The notes: generated from the letters alone by a model not told the origin. Positions 1 through 9,802 are shown, numbered from the stretch's first letter. The stretch: 64,000 bases of DNA from Streptomyces seoulensis (GCA_013364255.1 CP054936.1:868001-932000); one strand, 5' to 3'. Program-made: numbers and translations.

Positions 1-1
1 A

Positions 2-463
2 CTGGCGCGTCAGCTCAGTGCCGTCGGGGCCGTGAAACGGGACATGGCGCGAATCCTGCCGCCCGACTGCCCGGCCGGCTCCGCCGCCGTGCTGACCCTG
101 CTCGGCCGCCACGGCGACATGCGCATGAGCAAGCTCGCCGAGCTGCTCGCCGTGGACATGTCGGTGACCAGCCGGCACGTCGCGCACGTCGCCGCCCGCG
201 GCTGGATCGAACGGCTGCCGGACCCGGCGGACAAGCGCTCGCGCCTCCTGCGCCTGACGCCCGCCGGTCTGCACCAGATCGACGAGCTGTCCCGTCGCAC
301 CACGCACCTGCTGACCGAGCGGCTGAGCCACTGGACCGACGACGAGGTCGGCCAGCTCATCCGGCTGATGGGCCGGCTGCGCGACGACTTCGGCGACTGC
401 CGGTCCGCCCCGGTGCGGCTCCCCGCCCCCCTGGCCGAGCAGTCCGCGCCCGTGGCCCCGTAG
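2..463 (+). CDS. MarR family transcriptional regulator (5' end outside window)
   Basis: Winged-helix repressor or activator that probably controls the drug-exporter gene 48 bp downstream. The reading frame is open to the left edge, so the true start lies outside the window. What remains includes the end of the first helix, the recognition region (AELLAVDMSVTSRHVAHV), the wing with the typical D-x-R-S-R-L-L-R-L-T-P-A-G pattern, and the C-terminal dimerisation helix. A GTG at 32 could give a 143-residue product but would remove the dimerisation helix that MarR proteins need. Family assignment is secure; the regulated ligand is unknown. MarR next to a DHA2 exporter commonly means substrate-induced efflux, which is inference here. 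Confidence 0.88.
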   Translation: MARQLSAVGAVKRDMARILPPDCPAGSAAVLTLLGRHGDMRMSKLAELLAVDMSVTSRHVAHVAARGWIERLPDPADKRSRLLRLTPAGLHQIDELSRRTTHLLTERLSHWTDDEVGQLIRLMGRLRDDFGDCRSAPVRLPAPLAEQSAPVAP

Positions 464-511
464 GCGCCGAGACCACCCGTACACCCGCAAGCACGTAAGC
501 AAAGGAAGTCC

Positions 512-3082
512 ATGGCAACGACCACACCAGCCGGTGTGCGGGCCCACGCGCGGCGAGGGGGCGACGCCCACTCCCCGGACGACGCCCCGATGACGCACCG
601 TCAGATCATGGAGGCGCTGTCCGGGCTGCTGCTCGGGCTGTTCGCCGCCATCCTGTCCTCGACGATCGTCACCAACGCCCTGCCGACGATCATCAAGGAC
701 CTGGGCGGCGGCCAGTCGGCGTACACCTGGGTCGTCACCGCGGCGCTGCTCGCCATGACGGCCTCGGTGCCGCTGTGGGGCAAGCTCTCGGACCTGCTCA
801 GCAAGAAGGCGCTCGTCCAGATAGCCCTGGTGATCTACGTCGCGGGCTCGGTCATAGCGGGCCTGGCGCAGAACCCGGCCATGCTGATCACCGCGCGCGT
901 CGTGCAGGGCCTGGGCGCGGGCGGCCTGTCCGCGCTGGTGCAGGTCATCATGGCCGCGATGATCGCGCCCCGGGAGCGCGGCCGCTACTCCGGCTACACC
1001 GGCGCCACGTTCGCCGTCGCCACCGTCGGCGGCCCGCTGCTCGGCGGTGTCATCACCGACACCTCGTGGCTGGGCTGGCGCTACTGCCTGTTCGTCGGCA
1101 TCCCCTTCGCCCTGATCGCCCTGCTGGTGCTCCAGAAGACGCTGCACCTGCCGGTCGCCAAGCGCCAGGTCAAGGTCGACTGGGGCGGCGCCTTCCTGAT
1201 CACCGCCGCGGCCTCCCTGCTGCTGCTCTGGGTCACCTTCGCGAACGACAAGTACGACTGGGTGTCGTGGCAGACGTTCACGATGGTGGGCGGCGTGATC
1301 GTGCTGGCGCTGCTGTTCGTGTTCGTGGAGACCCGGGCGAGCGCGCCGATCATCCCGCTGCGCCTGTTCCGCAACCGCACCATCGCGCTGGCGTCGCTCG
1401 CCTCGCTGTTCGTCGGTGTCGGCATGTACTCCGGCACCGTGTTCTTCTCGCAGTACTTCCAGCTGGCCCGCGACAAGTCCCCGACGATGTCCGGCGTCAT
1501 GACGATCCCGATGATCGGCGGTCTGTTCGTCGCCTCCATGGTCTCCGGCCAGATCATCACCCGCACCGGCCGCTGGAAGGCCTGGCTGGTGGCCGGCGGC
1601 GCGTGCCTGACCGCGGGCCTCGGCCTGCTCGGCACGATGCGCTACGACACCCCGTACTGGCACCTGTCGATCTACATGGCGCTGCTCGGCGTCGGCGTCG
1701 GCATGACGATGCAGAACCTGGTGCTCTCCACCCAGAACCAGGTCGCCCCGCAGGACCTCGGCGCGGCGTCCTCGACGGTCAGCTTCTTCCGTACCCTCGG
1801 CGGCGCGGTCGGCGTCGGTGTGCTCGGCTCGGTGATGTCCACCCGCATCAGCCACCACGCCAAGGACACCCTCATGTCCCTGAGCCCGCACGCGCGGGCC
1901 GCCGCCGCCAAGGCGATGAGCGCCGACGGCGCGCTGCCCGACATGGACGCGCTGCCCCGCGCGGTGCGCACCTGGCTGGAGGGCGCCTACGGCCACGGCA
2001 TCGCCGACGCCTTCCTCTACGCCGCGCCCTGCGCGTTCATCGCCTTCCTCGTCGTGCTGTTCATCAAGGAGGTTCCGTTGCGTACCACCGGTGCGCTGGC
2101 CCAGGCGGCCCAGCAGCAGACCCCCGCCGCCGCTCCGGCGGTCGTCGGGGCAGACGTCCCGGCGGCGGAGGCCGCCGTGTCCGACACGTTCACCCCGGCC
2201 GCGCAGCGGGTGCCCGGCTGGGCCGCCGCGGACTCCGGCGCCGAGGCGGGTCCGGAGGGCGCCCAGCGGCTGTCCGCGGTGGCCACCCTCGCTCCTGAGG
2301 GAGCGGGTTCCGGTGCGGGCGGCGGGATCCCGGTGCGCGGGTTCGTGCGGGGTGCGGAAAGCGCTCCGGTGGCGCGGGCGGCGGTGACGCTGATCTCGCT
2401 GGCGGGCCGTCAGCTGGGCCGTTCGGCCGCGCGGGCCGACGGCGCCTACACGATCGACGCGCCGGGCGCGGGCTCGTACGTGCTGATCGCCTCCGCGGAC
2501 GGGTTCCAGCCACAGGCCTCCACCGTCGTGGTCAACGACGAACCGGTCGCCTTCGACATCCTGCTCAGCGGCACCAGCGGCCTCACCGGCACGGTCTGCT
2601 CCGCCGACAGCGGACTGCCGGTCAAGGACGCCATGGTGATCGTCACCGACGTACGCGGCGACCTGCTCGCCACCGGGACCACCGGGGAGGACGGCGCGTT
2701 CTCCTTCACGGAGCTGGTCCCGGGCGCGGTCACCGTCGCGGTCAACGCCGCCGGCCACCGCCCCCGCGCCCTGCCCGTCGAGATCGGCGGCACCGGCGTC
2801 ACCCGCGTCGGGATCGACCTGGACGCCGGCGCGCAGCTCCAGGGCGTGGTGCGGGCCCCGCACGGCCCCCTGGCCGACGCCCGCGTCACCCTGGTCGACG
2901 CGGCGGGCAACGTGGTCGCCACCGCCACCACCGGCACCGACGGCGCCTACGCCTTCACCGACCTCGGCAGCGGCGACTACACCGTCATCGCCACCGGCTA
3001 CCCCCCGGCCGCCACCGCCCTGACCGTCACCGGCCACGGCGTCGACGGCCACGACATCCACCTCGCCCACCCCGGCGAGTAA
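512..3082 (+). CDS. DHA2-family MFS drug exporter with C-terminal carboxypeptidase-regulatory-like domains
   Basis: Proton-driven multidrug exporter of the EmrB/QacA (14-helix) family in the cytoplasmic membrane. Residues about 25-525 hold the transporter, with the motif-A loop GKLSDLLSKKA and the motif-C-like segment GATFAVATVGGPLLGG. The protein then continues through an Ala/Pro-rich linker (about 525-605) into three tandem beta-sandwich repeats (about 606-690, 690-762, 770-850). Each repeat has the V-x-(D/G)-x-x-x-x-P-V/L-x-x-A-x-V-x-x-x ... T-x-x-D-G-x-Y/F-x-x-x-x-L pattern of carboxypeptidase-regulatory or Cna-B-like domains. At 856 residues it is about 330 longer than a usual DHA2 transporter. 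A purine-rich ribosome site (AAAGGAAG) precedes the ATG. The linked MarR gene is the likely regulator, and the next gene carries the same extra domain. Confidence 0.9.
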   Translation: MATTTPAGVRAHARRGGDAHSPDDAPMTHRQIMEALSGLLLGLFAAILSSTIVTNALPTIIKDLGGGQSAYTWVVTAALLAMTASVPLWGKLSDLLSKKALVQIALVIYVAGSVIAGLAQNPAMLITARVVQGLGAGGLSALVQVIMAAMIAPRERGRYSGYTGATFAVATVGGPLLGGVITDTSWLGWRYCLFVGIPFALIALLVLQKTLHLPVAKRQVKVDWGGAFLITAAASLLLLWVTFANDKYDWVSWQTFTMVGGVIVLALLFVFVETRASAPIIPLRLFRNRTIALASLASLFVGVGMYSGTVFFSQYFQLARDKSPTMSGVMTIPMIGGLFVASMVSGQIITRTGRWKAWLVAGGACLTAGLGLLGTMRYDTPYWHLSIYMALLGVGVGMTMQNLVLSTQNQVAPQDLGAASSTVSFFRTLGGAVGVGVLGSVMSTRISHHAKDTLMSLSPHARAAAAKAMSADGALPDMDALPRAVRTWLEGAYGHGIADAFLYAAPCAFIAFLVVLFIKEVPLRTTGALAQAAQQQTPAAAPAVVGADVPAAEAAVSDTFTPAAQRVPGWAAADSGAEAGPEGAQRLSAVATLAPEGAGSGAGGGIPVRGFVRGAESAPVARAAVTLISLAGRQLGRSAARADGAYTIDAPGAGSYVLIASADGFQPQASTVVVNDEPVAFDILLSGTSGLTGTVCSADSGLPVKDAMVIVTDVRGDLLATGTTGEDGAFSFTELVPGAVTVAVNAAGHRPRALPVEIGGTGVTRVGIDLDAGAQLQGVVRAPHGPLADARVTLVDAAGNVVATATTGTDGAYAFTDLGSGDYTVIATGYPPAATALTVTGHGVDGHDIHLAHPGE

Positions 3083-3244
3083 CCCACAGCCGGCCCGCGG
3101 CCGGGGCGCTCCGAGCGACGGCGCGCCTTGGCCGCAGGCCGGCCGATTTTTCTGCCGATTTATTCAGGTTTCCACCGTGGGTGCGCCCGGACGGGCCGGA
3201 CCGGTCCGACGGCGCACACACCATCGAAGGGGAAGAGAAACGGG

Positions 3245-4066
3245 ATGGGACTGACCGCGAGGATCCGCACCCGGGACGGATGGGCCGTGTCGCACGCGGT
3301 CGTCACGGTGACCGACATGACCGGCGCCCAGGTACTGCGCGCCGAGGCCGACCACGAGGGCGCCGTCCGCGACACCACCCACCTGTCGCCCGGCGCCCAC
3401 ACCGTCATCGTCACCGCCGTCGGCTACCAGCCCACCGCCGCCAGCGCCCTCGTCACCGCGAGCGGCCGCGCCGAGATCGGCACCCTCACCCTGGCCCGCC
3501 AGGGCGGCAGCGAACTGCCCCCGCCCGGACCCTGGACCGTCGACCCCGCCCACTCCTCCGTCGCCGCCGTCGCCCAGCACCTCGGCATCTCCAGCGTCCA
3601 CGGCCGCTTCACCGACTTCACCGCCACCCTCGACATCGCCCCCGACGACATCACCAAGTCCCGCGTCGAAGCCGTCATCCACGCCGCCTCCATCGACACC
3701 GGCAACACCCTGCGCGACCAGCACCTCACCTCCCCCGACTTCCTCGACACCCAACACCACTCCCACATCACCTACCGCTCCACCCACCTCACCGCCGACG
3801 GCCCCGACCACTGGACCGTCCACGGCGAACTCACCATGCACGGCATCGCCCGCCCCGTCGACCTCCGCCTCGCCTACCTCGGCGCCGGCGCCGACCCCTG
3901 GGGCGGCACCCGCGCCGCCTTCCGCGCCACCACCGAACTGCGCCGCGAGGACTTCGCCATGAACTACAACCAGGTCCTCCAGGCAGGCATCGCCGCCATC
4001 GGCACCACCCTCAGAATCGAACTCGACATCCAGGCCGTCCAGGGAGACACCCTCCCCACCGCCTGA
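3245..4066 (+). CDS. YceI family protein with N-terminal carboxypeptidase-regulatory-like domain
   Basis: YceI proteins are lipocalin-like beta-barrels that bind polyisoprenoids or other long lipids. Residues about 1-85 form a beta-sandwich regulatory domain like those at the end of the exporter upstream. Residues about 95-273 are the YceI barrel, starting PWTVDPAHSSV and including the HGRFTDF and SIDTGNTLRDQHLTSPDF signatures. There is no signal peptide, although many proteobacterial YceI proteins are periplasmic, so this copy is probably cytoplasmic. The ATG at 3245 follows GGGGAAGAGAAA. An in-frame start at 3128 is possible but has no ribosome site and would add non-conserved residues. It probably belongs with the exporter gene as one transport or resistance unit. 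Confidence 0.87.
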   Translation: MGLTARIRTRDGWAVSHAVVTVTDMTGAQVLRAEADHEGAVRDTTHLSPGAHTVIVTAVGYQPTAASALVTASGRAEIGTLTLARQGGSELPPPGPWTVDPAHSSVAAVAQHLGISSVHGRFTDFTATLDIAPDDITKSRVEAVIHAASIDTGNTLRDQHLTSPDFLDTQHHSHITYRSTHLTADGPDHWTVHGELTMHGIARPVDLRLAYLGAGADPWGGTRAAFRATTELRREDFAMNYNQVLQAGIAAIGTTLRIELDIQAVQGDTLPTA

Positions 4067-4183
4067 GCGAGCGGGGCGGCGTGTCCCGCGTACGGGCCCG
4101 GCCTCCCCGGCTCCGGCGCGGGCGTGGGCTAACCTCACCGGGCACCTGTCCGTCGCCGCCGTACGCACGAGGGAGCAGCGCCC

Positions 4184-4534
4184 ATGCCCGAGGCCGAGTC
4201 CGCCGGCGCGGGCGCGGACGGCACGGACACGTTTCCGGCCGTCTGCGCCCACACCCACCTGTTCCCCGGCGCCCGCTGCCGGGTCCAGGACCTGCCGGAC
4301 CCGGGCGCCTTCGCGGCCGACCCGTCGCCCCTCGACGTGGACCTGCGCTTCTCCGACGGCGTGCTCACCGCGGCGCAGCTGCGCACCGGGACCCCGGCGG
4401 GCGCGGTGCTGGTCGTCCCCGCGTACACCACCGCCGCCGGCACGTCGGTCGACGGCCGCACCTGGCGGGTCCGGGAGCTCCTCCGGGCGGGTGACGAGGT
4501 CGAGATCGCCGTCGCCGGTCTCCTCTCGCCGTGA
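4184..4534 (+). CDS. hypothetical protein, 116 aa
   Basis: Small acidic soluble protein that I do not recognise. The ATG follows GAGGGAGCAG at a good distance, and codon use is typical of its neighbours, which supports a real gene. It has no signal peptide or membrane segment. Residues about 45-100 alternate short hydrophobic strands, suggesting a small beta-rich domain. The stop lies 15 bp from the end of the convergent reductase gene. Confidence 0.6.
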   Translation: MPEAESAGAGADGTDTFPAVCAHTHLFPGARCRVQDLPDPGAFAADPSPLDVDLRFSDGVLTAAQLRTGTPAGAVLVVPAYTTAAGTSVDGRTWRVRELLRAGDEVEIAVAGLLSP

Positions 4535-4549
4535 CCGCGGCGGCTTCAC

Positions 4550-5536
4550 TCAGGCCAGGGCCGCCAGGAGTTCGCGTTCCCTGTCCTGGGTGAGGCCCGC
4601 GCGGCGGGGCCGGTACAGGCCCTCCTCGCGTTCCCAGCGCAGGGTGTCGGTGAGGAGTCCGGTGCGGGAGCGGTGGCGCAGGCCCGCCCGGACGGCGGCG
4701 GAGCCGTCGCGCGCCGCCCAGCCCTCCCAGCCCGGTTCGACCAGCCACAGGGGCAGGGAGCCGGGGCCCATGTACTGGACCACTCCGTGCGCCGTCAGCA
4801 GCTCGGACGGCACCGTGACGACCGGTCCGGTGTGTCCGCCGACCAGGCGCGACAGCTCGACCCAGTCGGCGAAGGGCATCGTGGGGCCCAGCGCGTTGTG
4901 GACGCCGGTGGTTCCGCGTTCCGCGGAGTCCAGGAGCCAGGCCGCCAGGTCGCGTACGTCGATCACCTGCGTCGGGGCGTCGGGGGTGTCGGGGACGAGG
5001 AGCGGCGCCTCGGGGTCCCGGGCGGCGCGGGTCACCCAGTAGCCGGAGCGGCCGGTGTGGTCGCCGGGCCCGCCGATGAGCCCGGCGCGGGCGATCAGGT
5101 GGCGGTCGGGGAGGGCCGTACGGGTGAGGGTCTCGCAGGCGGACTTGGCCTCGCCGTACAGCTCCTGTCCGGCCTCCTCCTGGTCCGTGGCCGGCAGCAG
5201 GGCGGCGGACTCGTCCGCGCCGGGCTCGCCGTGGGAGGCGTACGCGCTGACCGAGGAGACGTGGCTCCAGTGCCGTGCCCGCGCGCCCAGCTCCGTGAGC
5301 GCCCGCCGTACGAAGCCGGGCTGCCAGGACACCTCGACCACCGCGTCCCAGTCCTGGCGGGGCAGGGACGCGTACGCGTCGGGGTCGCGGCGGTCCGCGG
5401 TCACCAGGTGCGCGCCGCGCGCCACCGCTCCGTTGCCGCCGCGGGCCAGACAGGTCACGCGGTGACCCCGCTCGACGGCCTGCCGGGACACCTCGCGTCC
5501 CAGCCAGGCCGTACCGCCGAGGACCAGAATCTCCAT
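4550..5536 (-). CDS. NAD-dependent epimerase/dehydratase family protein
   Basis: Extended short-chain dehydrogenase-type enzyme of unknown substrate. The N-terminal Rossmann motif is LGGTAWLG, with a basic residue after strand 2 (CLARGG). A central stretch around [14 protein letters not shown] resembles the S-x-x-x-Y region, but the usual YxxxK is displaced to [12 protein letters not shown] chose the ATG at 5536 because GGAGAAC lies at the right distance in front of it; an in-frame ATG at 5545 would add three residues. Many actinomycete paralogues act as reductases or isomerases in secondary pathways. No operon partner is visible. Confidence 0.8.
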   Translation of the reverse strand: MEILVLGGTAWLGREVSRQAVERGHRVTCLARGGNGAVARGAHLVTADRRDPDAYASLPRQDWDAVVEVSWQPGFVRRALTELGARARHWSHVSSVSAYASHGEPGADESAALLPATDQEEAGQELYGEAKSACETLTRTALPDRHLIARAGLIGGPGDHTGRSGYWVTRAARDPEAPLLVPDTPDAPTQVIDVRDLAAWLLDSAERGTTGVHNALGPTMPFADWVELSRLVGGHTGPVVTVPSELLTAHGVVQYMGPGSLPLWLVEPGWEGWAARDGSAAVRAGLRHRSRTGLLTDTLRWEREEGLYRPRRAGLTQDRERELLAALA

Positions 5537-5626
5537 GTTCTCCATGCCCGAAGCCAACCAGTGCGGCGCGCTCGCTCCAAGGGGCTTCTGCCAGGGGCAG
5601 ATCGGGGTCCGCGGCGGGGCGCGGTG

Positions 5627-7576
5627 TCAGCAGGGCACGCGGAACGTGTTGCCGGCGCGGGTGAGTTGGGCGGCCTCGGTGCGGGAGGCGACGGCGCCGT
5701 CGCGGCCGAGGGCGCGGGGCGCCGCCGTGGCCGTCTCGCCGAGACGGGCCGAGGGGGCGGCGGAGTTGGCGGCCGTCACCCGGTCGCGTTCGGCGGGGGT
5801 GAGCCGCGGGTGCGCCCGGACGAACGCCACGAAGCTCTCGAAGTCGCGGGTGTGGCGGACCGGTGCGGTGAAGCCGGCGAACGCGGTGAACCCGTCGGCG
5901 CCCAGCAGGGTGTACGCGGTCGCGGCCAGCCGGTAGCGGCGGTCCGGGTCCAGGGGCCGGCCGTCGACGAGGACGTCGGCCGGATCGACGCGGTCGCCGA
6001 CCGGGCCGGTGGCGTCGAAGGCGTAGCGGACGTTGGCGGACACGGCGAGCGGCGCGAAGCGCAGGGTGCCGTCGGCCGCCGTGGTCCACTGCTGTTCGAG
6101 GGCGTCGTGCAGTTGCCTGCCGTCGACCGTGACGGTGAGGATCGGGTCGCCGTAGCCGATGGCGTTCCATGCCTGGCCGAAGGTGACGGCGCCCCCGGAC
6201 GCGCTGTCGAAGGCGAGGTCGTGGTTGATGACGCTCTGGCCGACCTGCGGCGCGGCGACGATCAGGGCGAGTTCGGCGGGGGTGTTGGGCTGGTCGTTGC
6301 CGTCGTTCATCGGGCCGAGCGGTTGCCGTCCGGCCCACAGGGCCCAGTCCGCCGCCAGGTCGCCCATGGTGCTTTCGCCGCTGTCGTCACGGGCCCGGGT
6401 GAAGGAGGCGGTCTGGCTGCCGAGGGGGGTGCGGGCGCGCTCGGCGGCGTATCCCGTCCAGTAGTCGGCGACTTCCTTGAGTTCCGGGTCGGGGGTGACG
6501 TCGCGGGTGTTGGGGTGGTTGGTGGAGGTGGTCAGGGCGCGGACGACCTTGCCGGTGCGCGGGTCGAGGCGCAGGCTGATCTCGTTGATCACCTGGCCGT
6601 GGCAGCCGGCCTCGACGAACGGGCGGGGCACGCCGTCGGGGTCGGGGACCATCATGTTGAAGCGGCAGTGCCAGTGACCGGTGACGATGGCGTCGATGTC
6701 CGGGGAGACCTGGCGGGCCAGGTCGTAGGCGGGGCCCGAGGGGTTGCTGCCGGAGTCGAAGTCGCTGCCGGCGACCGCGCCGTCGTGCATGCTCAGCACG
6801 ATCGCGTGGACGCCGCGGGCCTTCAGTTCGGCGGCGGCGCGGTTGGCGGTGGCCACCTCGTCCAGGGAGGACAGGGCGGGCTGGTAGGAGGTGGAGCCGG
6901 TGTCGGTGCCCACGGCGGTCAGGTGGATGAACCCGATCGGCAGTCTGCGGCCGTGCCCGGCGTCCACCCACTCGATGTTGTACGGCGGCAGCACGGTGCG
7001 GCCGGTGCGCGACCACACCATGTTGGCGCTGTAGTAGCGGAAGTCGGCGCCCCGGAAGCGGTGTCCGGTGGAGTCGGGGAAGGCGTCGTCCCGGCCGGCG
7101 CGCGGGAAGGGCACGCCGTCCTCCATGTGCGCGGTCAGGAACTGCGGGGACTTGTCGAACTCGTGGTTGCCCGCGGTCGCGAAGTCCAGGCCGAGCCGGT
7201 TGAGCGCCTCGATCGTCGGCTCGTCGGCGAGGCTCTCGGCGGCGAACTCCCAGCCGGAGAAGAGGTCTCCGGGTGCGAAGAAGAGGGAGTTGCGGCGTCC
7301 GTCGCGCAGTCGCTCCAGGTGCGTCGCCAGGTAGGCGACCCCGCCGACGCTGTACGTTCTGCCGCCGGCGCCGGTGATGACGGCGGTGCCGCCGGGCGCC
7401 GCCTGCAAGTAGCCGTGCAGATCGGTGATGTTGAGCAGTTGTACGTCCACCAGGTCGTCGGCGGTGGCCGCGTCCCGTGCGTCGTCCGTGGCGTGGGCGG
7501 GGGTGCCGACCGCCGCCGTGGTGACGGCGGCCCCGGCCGCGGTGAGGAAGGTGCGTCGTCCGAACTCTCGCGCCAT
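5627..7576 (-). CDS. Tat-exported bifunctional metallophosphatase/5'-nucleotidase
   Basis: Secreted UshA-like enzyme that would hydrolyse nucleotides or nucleotide sugars outside the membrane to recover phosphate and nucleosides. A twin-arginine signal (GRRTFLTAAGA) with AHA cleavage occupies residues 1-29. The metallophosphoesterase domain (about 35-340) shows D-x-H-G (ITDLHGYL), GNHEFD and the H-x-H ligands (TGHWHCRF). The C-terminal substrate-binding domain is at about 370-610. Start ATG 7576 has a near-consensus AGGAGGG at the right spacing. An in-frame start at 7618 lies upstream of this site and would bury the Tat signal. Length (649 aa) fits the family. It is transcribed alone, divergently from the lamin-tail protein gene. 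Confidence 0.9.
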   Translation of the reverse strand: MAREFGRRTFLTAAGAAVTTAAVGTPAHATDDARDAATADDLVDVQLLNITDLHGYLQAAPGGTAVITGAGGRTYSVGGVAYLATHLERLRDGRRNSLFFAPGDLFSGWEFAAESLADEPTIEALNRLGLDFATAGNHEFDKSPQFLTAHMEDGVPFPRAGRDDAFPDSTGHRFRGADFRYYSANMVWSRTGRTVLPPYNIEWVDAGHGRRLPIGFIHLTAVGTDTGSTSYQPALSSLDEVATANRAAAELKARGVHAIVLSMHDGAVAGSDFDSGSNPSGPAYDLARQVSPDIDAIVTGHWHCRFNMMVPDPDGVPRPFVEAGCHGQVINEISLRLDPRTGKVVRALTTSTNHPNTRDVTPDPELKEVADYWTGYAAERARTPLGSQTASFTRARDDSGESTMGDLAADWALWAGRQPLGPMNDGNDQPNTPAELALIVAAPQVGQSVINHDLAFDSASGGAVTFGQAWNAIGYGDPILTVTVDGRQLHDALEQQWTTAADGTLRFAPLAVSANVRYAFDATGPVGDRVDPADVLVDGRPLDPDRRYRLAATAYTLLGADGFTAFAGFTAPVRHTRDFESFVAFVRAHPRLTPAERDRVTAANSAAPSARLGETATAAPRALGRDGAVASRTEAAQLTRAGNTFRVPC

Positions 7577-7770
7577 CAGGCCCTCCTGGGTCGTCGCAAC
7601 GGCCCAGGAGTCAAGCACGGGCGCGGGACGCGGCGACAGAGTCGAGGCGGACCGGGGGTGAATTTCGGCGATCGTTCACGGGCCGTCCGCCTTGCGGCGG
7701 GAGTGCCGTTCGGCCAGTGGCGGAAAGTGGGTGCCGCCCTTCCCCCTCGAAGCTTCCCAGGACGGAATCC

Positions 7771-9189
7771 GTGACTGCATCGATCGCCCGCCGCCGGCGC
7801 CGTGGTCTCGCCCTCTTCCTCGTCGCGGGGCCGCTGCTGGCCGCCGGCGCGCTCACCGTGCCGGCCCACGCGGCCCCGGCCGACGACATCCGCGTCAACG
7901 AGGTGGTGACCACCGGGGACGTCAACGACTCGATCGAGCTGTACAACAAGGGCGCCGCCGCGGTCGACGTCTCGGGCTGGATCCTCAAGGACGACGACAA
8001 CGGCTCCCGGTACGCGATCCCCTCCGGCACCACGCTCGCGCCCGGCGCCTTCCGCGCCTTCGACGTCCACGCGCAGTTCGGTCTCGGCTCCAGCGACCAG
8101 GCCCGGCTGTTCCTGGCGGACGGCAAGACCCTGGTCGACAGCTTCTCCTGGACCAAGCACTCCGCCCCGTCCTGGTCGCGCTGCCCCGACGGCACCGGCG
8201 CCTTCAAGGCGGCCGCGCTCACCCTGGGCGGCCCCAACGACTGCGGCGGCAGCGGCGGCGGGACGACCGCTCCGGTGGCCTGGCCGGGCAGCGCCACGGT
8301 CACCACCGCGGACGGCGCCGACGTCTTCGGCGAGGACCTCAGCGGCCTCTACCAGGAGGGCGGCGTGCTGTGGGGCGCCCAGAACAGCGGGAAGCTGTGG
8401 CGCCTGGTGCGGGACGGCTCCGGCGGCTGGAAGCCCGACACGTCCGGCGGCTGGTCGGCCGGCAAGACCCTGCGCTACCCCGGCGGTTCCGGCAGCCCTG
8501 ACGACGAGGGCGTGACCCTCACCGGCTCCGGCTCGGCCGCCGGGGTGTTCGTGGCCACCGAGCGCGACGGCGCCGCCTCCGGCACCAGCCGGCTGTCCGT
8601 GCTCAAGTACGACGTGAGCGGGACCGGTTCGACGCTGACCGCCGCCAAGGAGTGGAACCTCACCGCCGACCTCCCCCCGGTCGGCTCCAACCTGGGTCTT
8701 GAGGGCGTCACTTGGGTGCCGGACACCTATCTGACCGGGGCCGGCTTCAAGGACACCTCGACCGGTGCGGCGTACGACCCGTCCCGCTACGGCGCGCACG
8801 GCGCCGGGGTGTTCTTCGTCGGCGTCGAGGGCACCGGCATGGTCTACGGCTACGTCCTCCAGGACTCCGGCGCCTTCACCCGCGTCGCCTCCGTCAGCAG
8901 CGGCATGAGCGGCGTGATGGAACTCCAGTGGGAGCCGCAGGCGTCGCGGCTGTGGGTCGTCTGCGACGACACCTGCCACGGCGAGCACCGCACCCTGCGG
9001 GTGGACGCCACCGGCGCCTTCGCCACCACCGCGGTCTACGACCGTCCCAGCGGCATGCCCGACTACAACAATGAGGGCTTCGCCCTGGCCGGCGCCGACG
9101 AGTGCGTGGCCGGCGCCAAGCCCGTCTACTGGGCCGACGACGCCGACGACGGCGGCCACGCGCTGCGCCGGGGCAGCATCACCTGCTGA
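7771..9189 (+). CDS. secreted lamin tail domain protein with beta-propeller-like C-terminus
   Basis: Exported protein of 472 residues. An Arg-rich n-region, a hydrophobic core and an AHA-A cleavage site form the signal peptide (about 1-33). A lamin-tail (LTD) domain follows at about 36-145, recognisable by the D-x-I-R-V-N-E-V-V-x-x-G start and V-S-G-W-I-L-K-D. These domains are found on bacterial secreted nucleases and phosphatases. The rest (about 155-472) repeats short strands with acidic turns and resembles esterase-like or phytase-like propellers, but I see no catalytic motif. Start is GTG 7771 after AGGACGGA. The stop overlaps the convergent TetR gene by 11 bp. It is back to back with the 5'-nucleotidase, so a shared phosphate-scavenging role is possible. 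Confidence 0.8.
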   Translation: MTASIARRRRRGLALFLVAGPLLAAGALTVPAHAAPADDIRVNEVVTTGDVNDSIELYNKGAAAVDVSGWILKDDDNGSRYAIPSGTTLAPGAFRAFDVHAQFGLGSSDQARLFLADGKTLVDSFSWTKHSAPSWSRCPDGTGAFKAAALTLGGPNDCGGSGGGTTAPVAWPGSATVTTADGADVFGEDLSGLYQEGGVLWGAQNSGKLWRLVRDGSGGWKPDTSGGWSAGKTLRYPGGSGSPDDEGVTLTGSGSAAGVFVATERDGAASGTSRLSVLKYDVSGTGSTLTAAKEWNLTADLPPVGSNLGLEGVTWVPDTYLTGAGFKDTSTGAAYDPSRYGAHGAGVFFVGVEGTGMVYGYVLQDSGAFTRVASVSSGMSGVMELQWEPQASRLWVVCDDTCHGEHRTLRVDATGAFATTAVYDRPSGMPDYNNEGFALAGADECVAGAKPVYWADDADDGGHALRRGSITC

Positions 9190-9802
9190 GGCACGGCGGA
9201 GGCGGCAGCGGTGCGGGCGCCGCCGCCTCCGGTACGGCGCGGAACGCCTCGATCACATAGGCGGCGAAGCGGCGGGAGGCCGCGGGCCGGGCGGCCTGCG
9301 GCACGTCCTGAAGTCCCCGGTGCGCCATGAGCATCAGGACCAGGTCGTCGACGACGAAGCCGGGGCGCAGCCGGCCGGTCCGCTGGGCGCGGCGGGCCAG
9401 TTCGGCCACCGCGCGCAGGGCCGGTTCCCGGTCGGCGGCGAAGTCCATGGCCTCGGGGTGGGCGGTCATGAAGGCGTCGGCGAACCCCCGGCTGAGCGCG
9501 TGGAGTTCGCAGACGCGCTCGATCAGGCTCCGGAACCCGTGCCACGGGTCGGGCTCGGCGAGGGCGTCGTGGACGATGCTCCGGCACACGCGCCGCTGGT
9601 CGGCGTAGGCCGCCGCGATCAGGTCCCCTTTGGCCGGGAAGTGCCGGTAGAGCGTGGCGGGACCGACGTCCGCGCGCCGGGCGACCTCCCGCACGGGCGC
9701 GCCAAGGCCCGCCTCGCCGAACACCGCGCGGGCGGCGGCCAGGATGCGGGCCCGGTTGTCGCGGGCGTCGGAGCGCGCGGGGTGAGGCAAATGGCCGGTC
9801 AT
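9179..9802 (-). CDS. TetR family transcriptional regulator
   Basis: DNA-binding repressor with the N-terminal helix-turn-helix at about residues 20-65 (REVARRADVGPATLYRHF is the recognition part) and a divergent C-terminal ligand domain. The length (207 aa) is typical. It is divergent from the quinone oxidoreductase gene at 9884 with an 81-bp gap, the common arrangement in which a TetR protein represses the neighbouring redox gene. The 3' end overlaps the lamin-tail gene by 11 bp, tail to tail. The inducer is not predictable. Confidence 0.9.
   Translation of the reverse strand: MTGHLPHPARSDARDNRARILAAARAVFGEAGLGAPVREVARRADVGPATLYRHFPAKGDLIAAAYADQRRVCRSIVHDALAEPDPWHGFRSLIERVCELHALSRGFADAFMTAHPEAMDFAADREPALRAVAELARRAQRTGRLRPGFVVDDLVLMLMAHRGLQDVPQAARPAASRRFAAYVIEAFRAVPEAAAPAPLPPPPCLSR

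Noticed and set aside
4673..7774. 1033-codon plus-strand frame opposite the reductase and 5'-nucleotidase genes
   Set aside because: It spans two real minus-strand genes with catalytic motifs and has no motif of its own.
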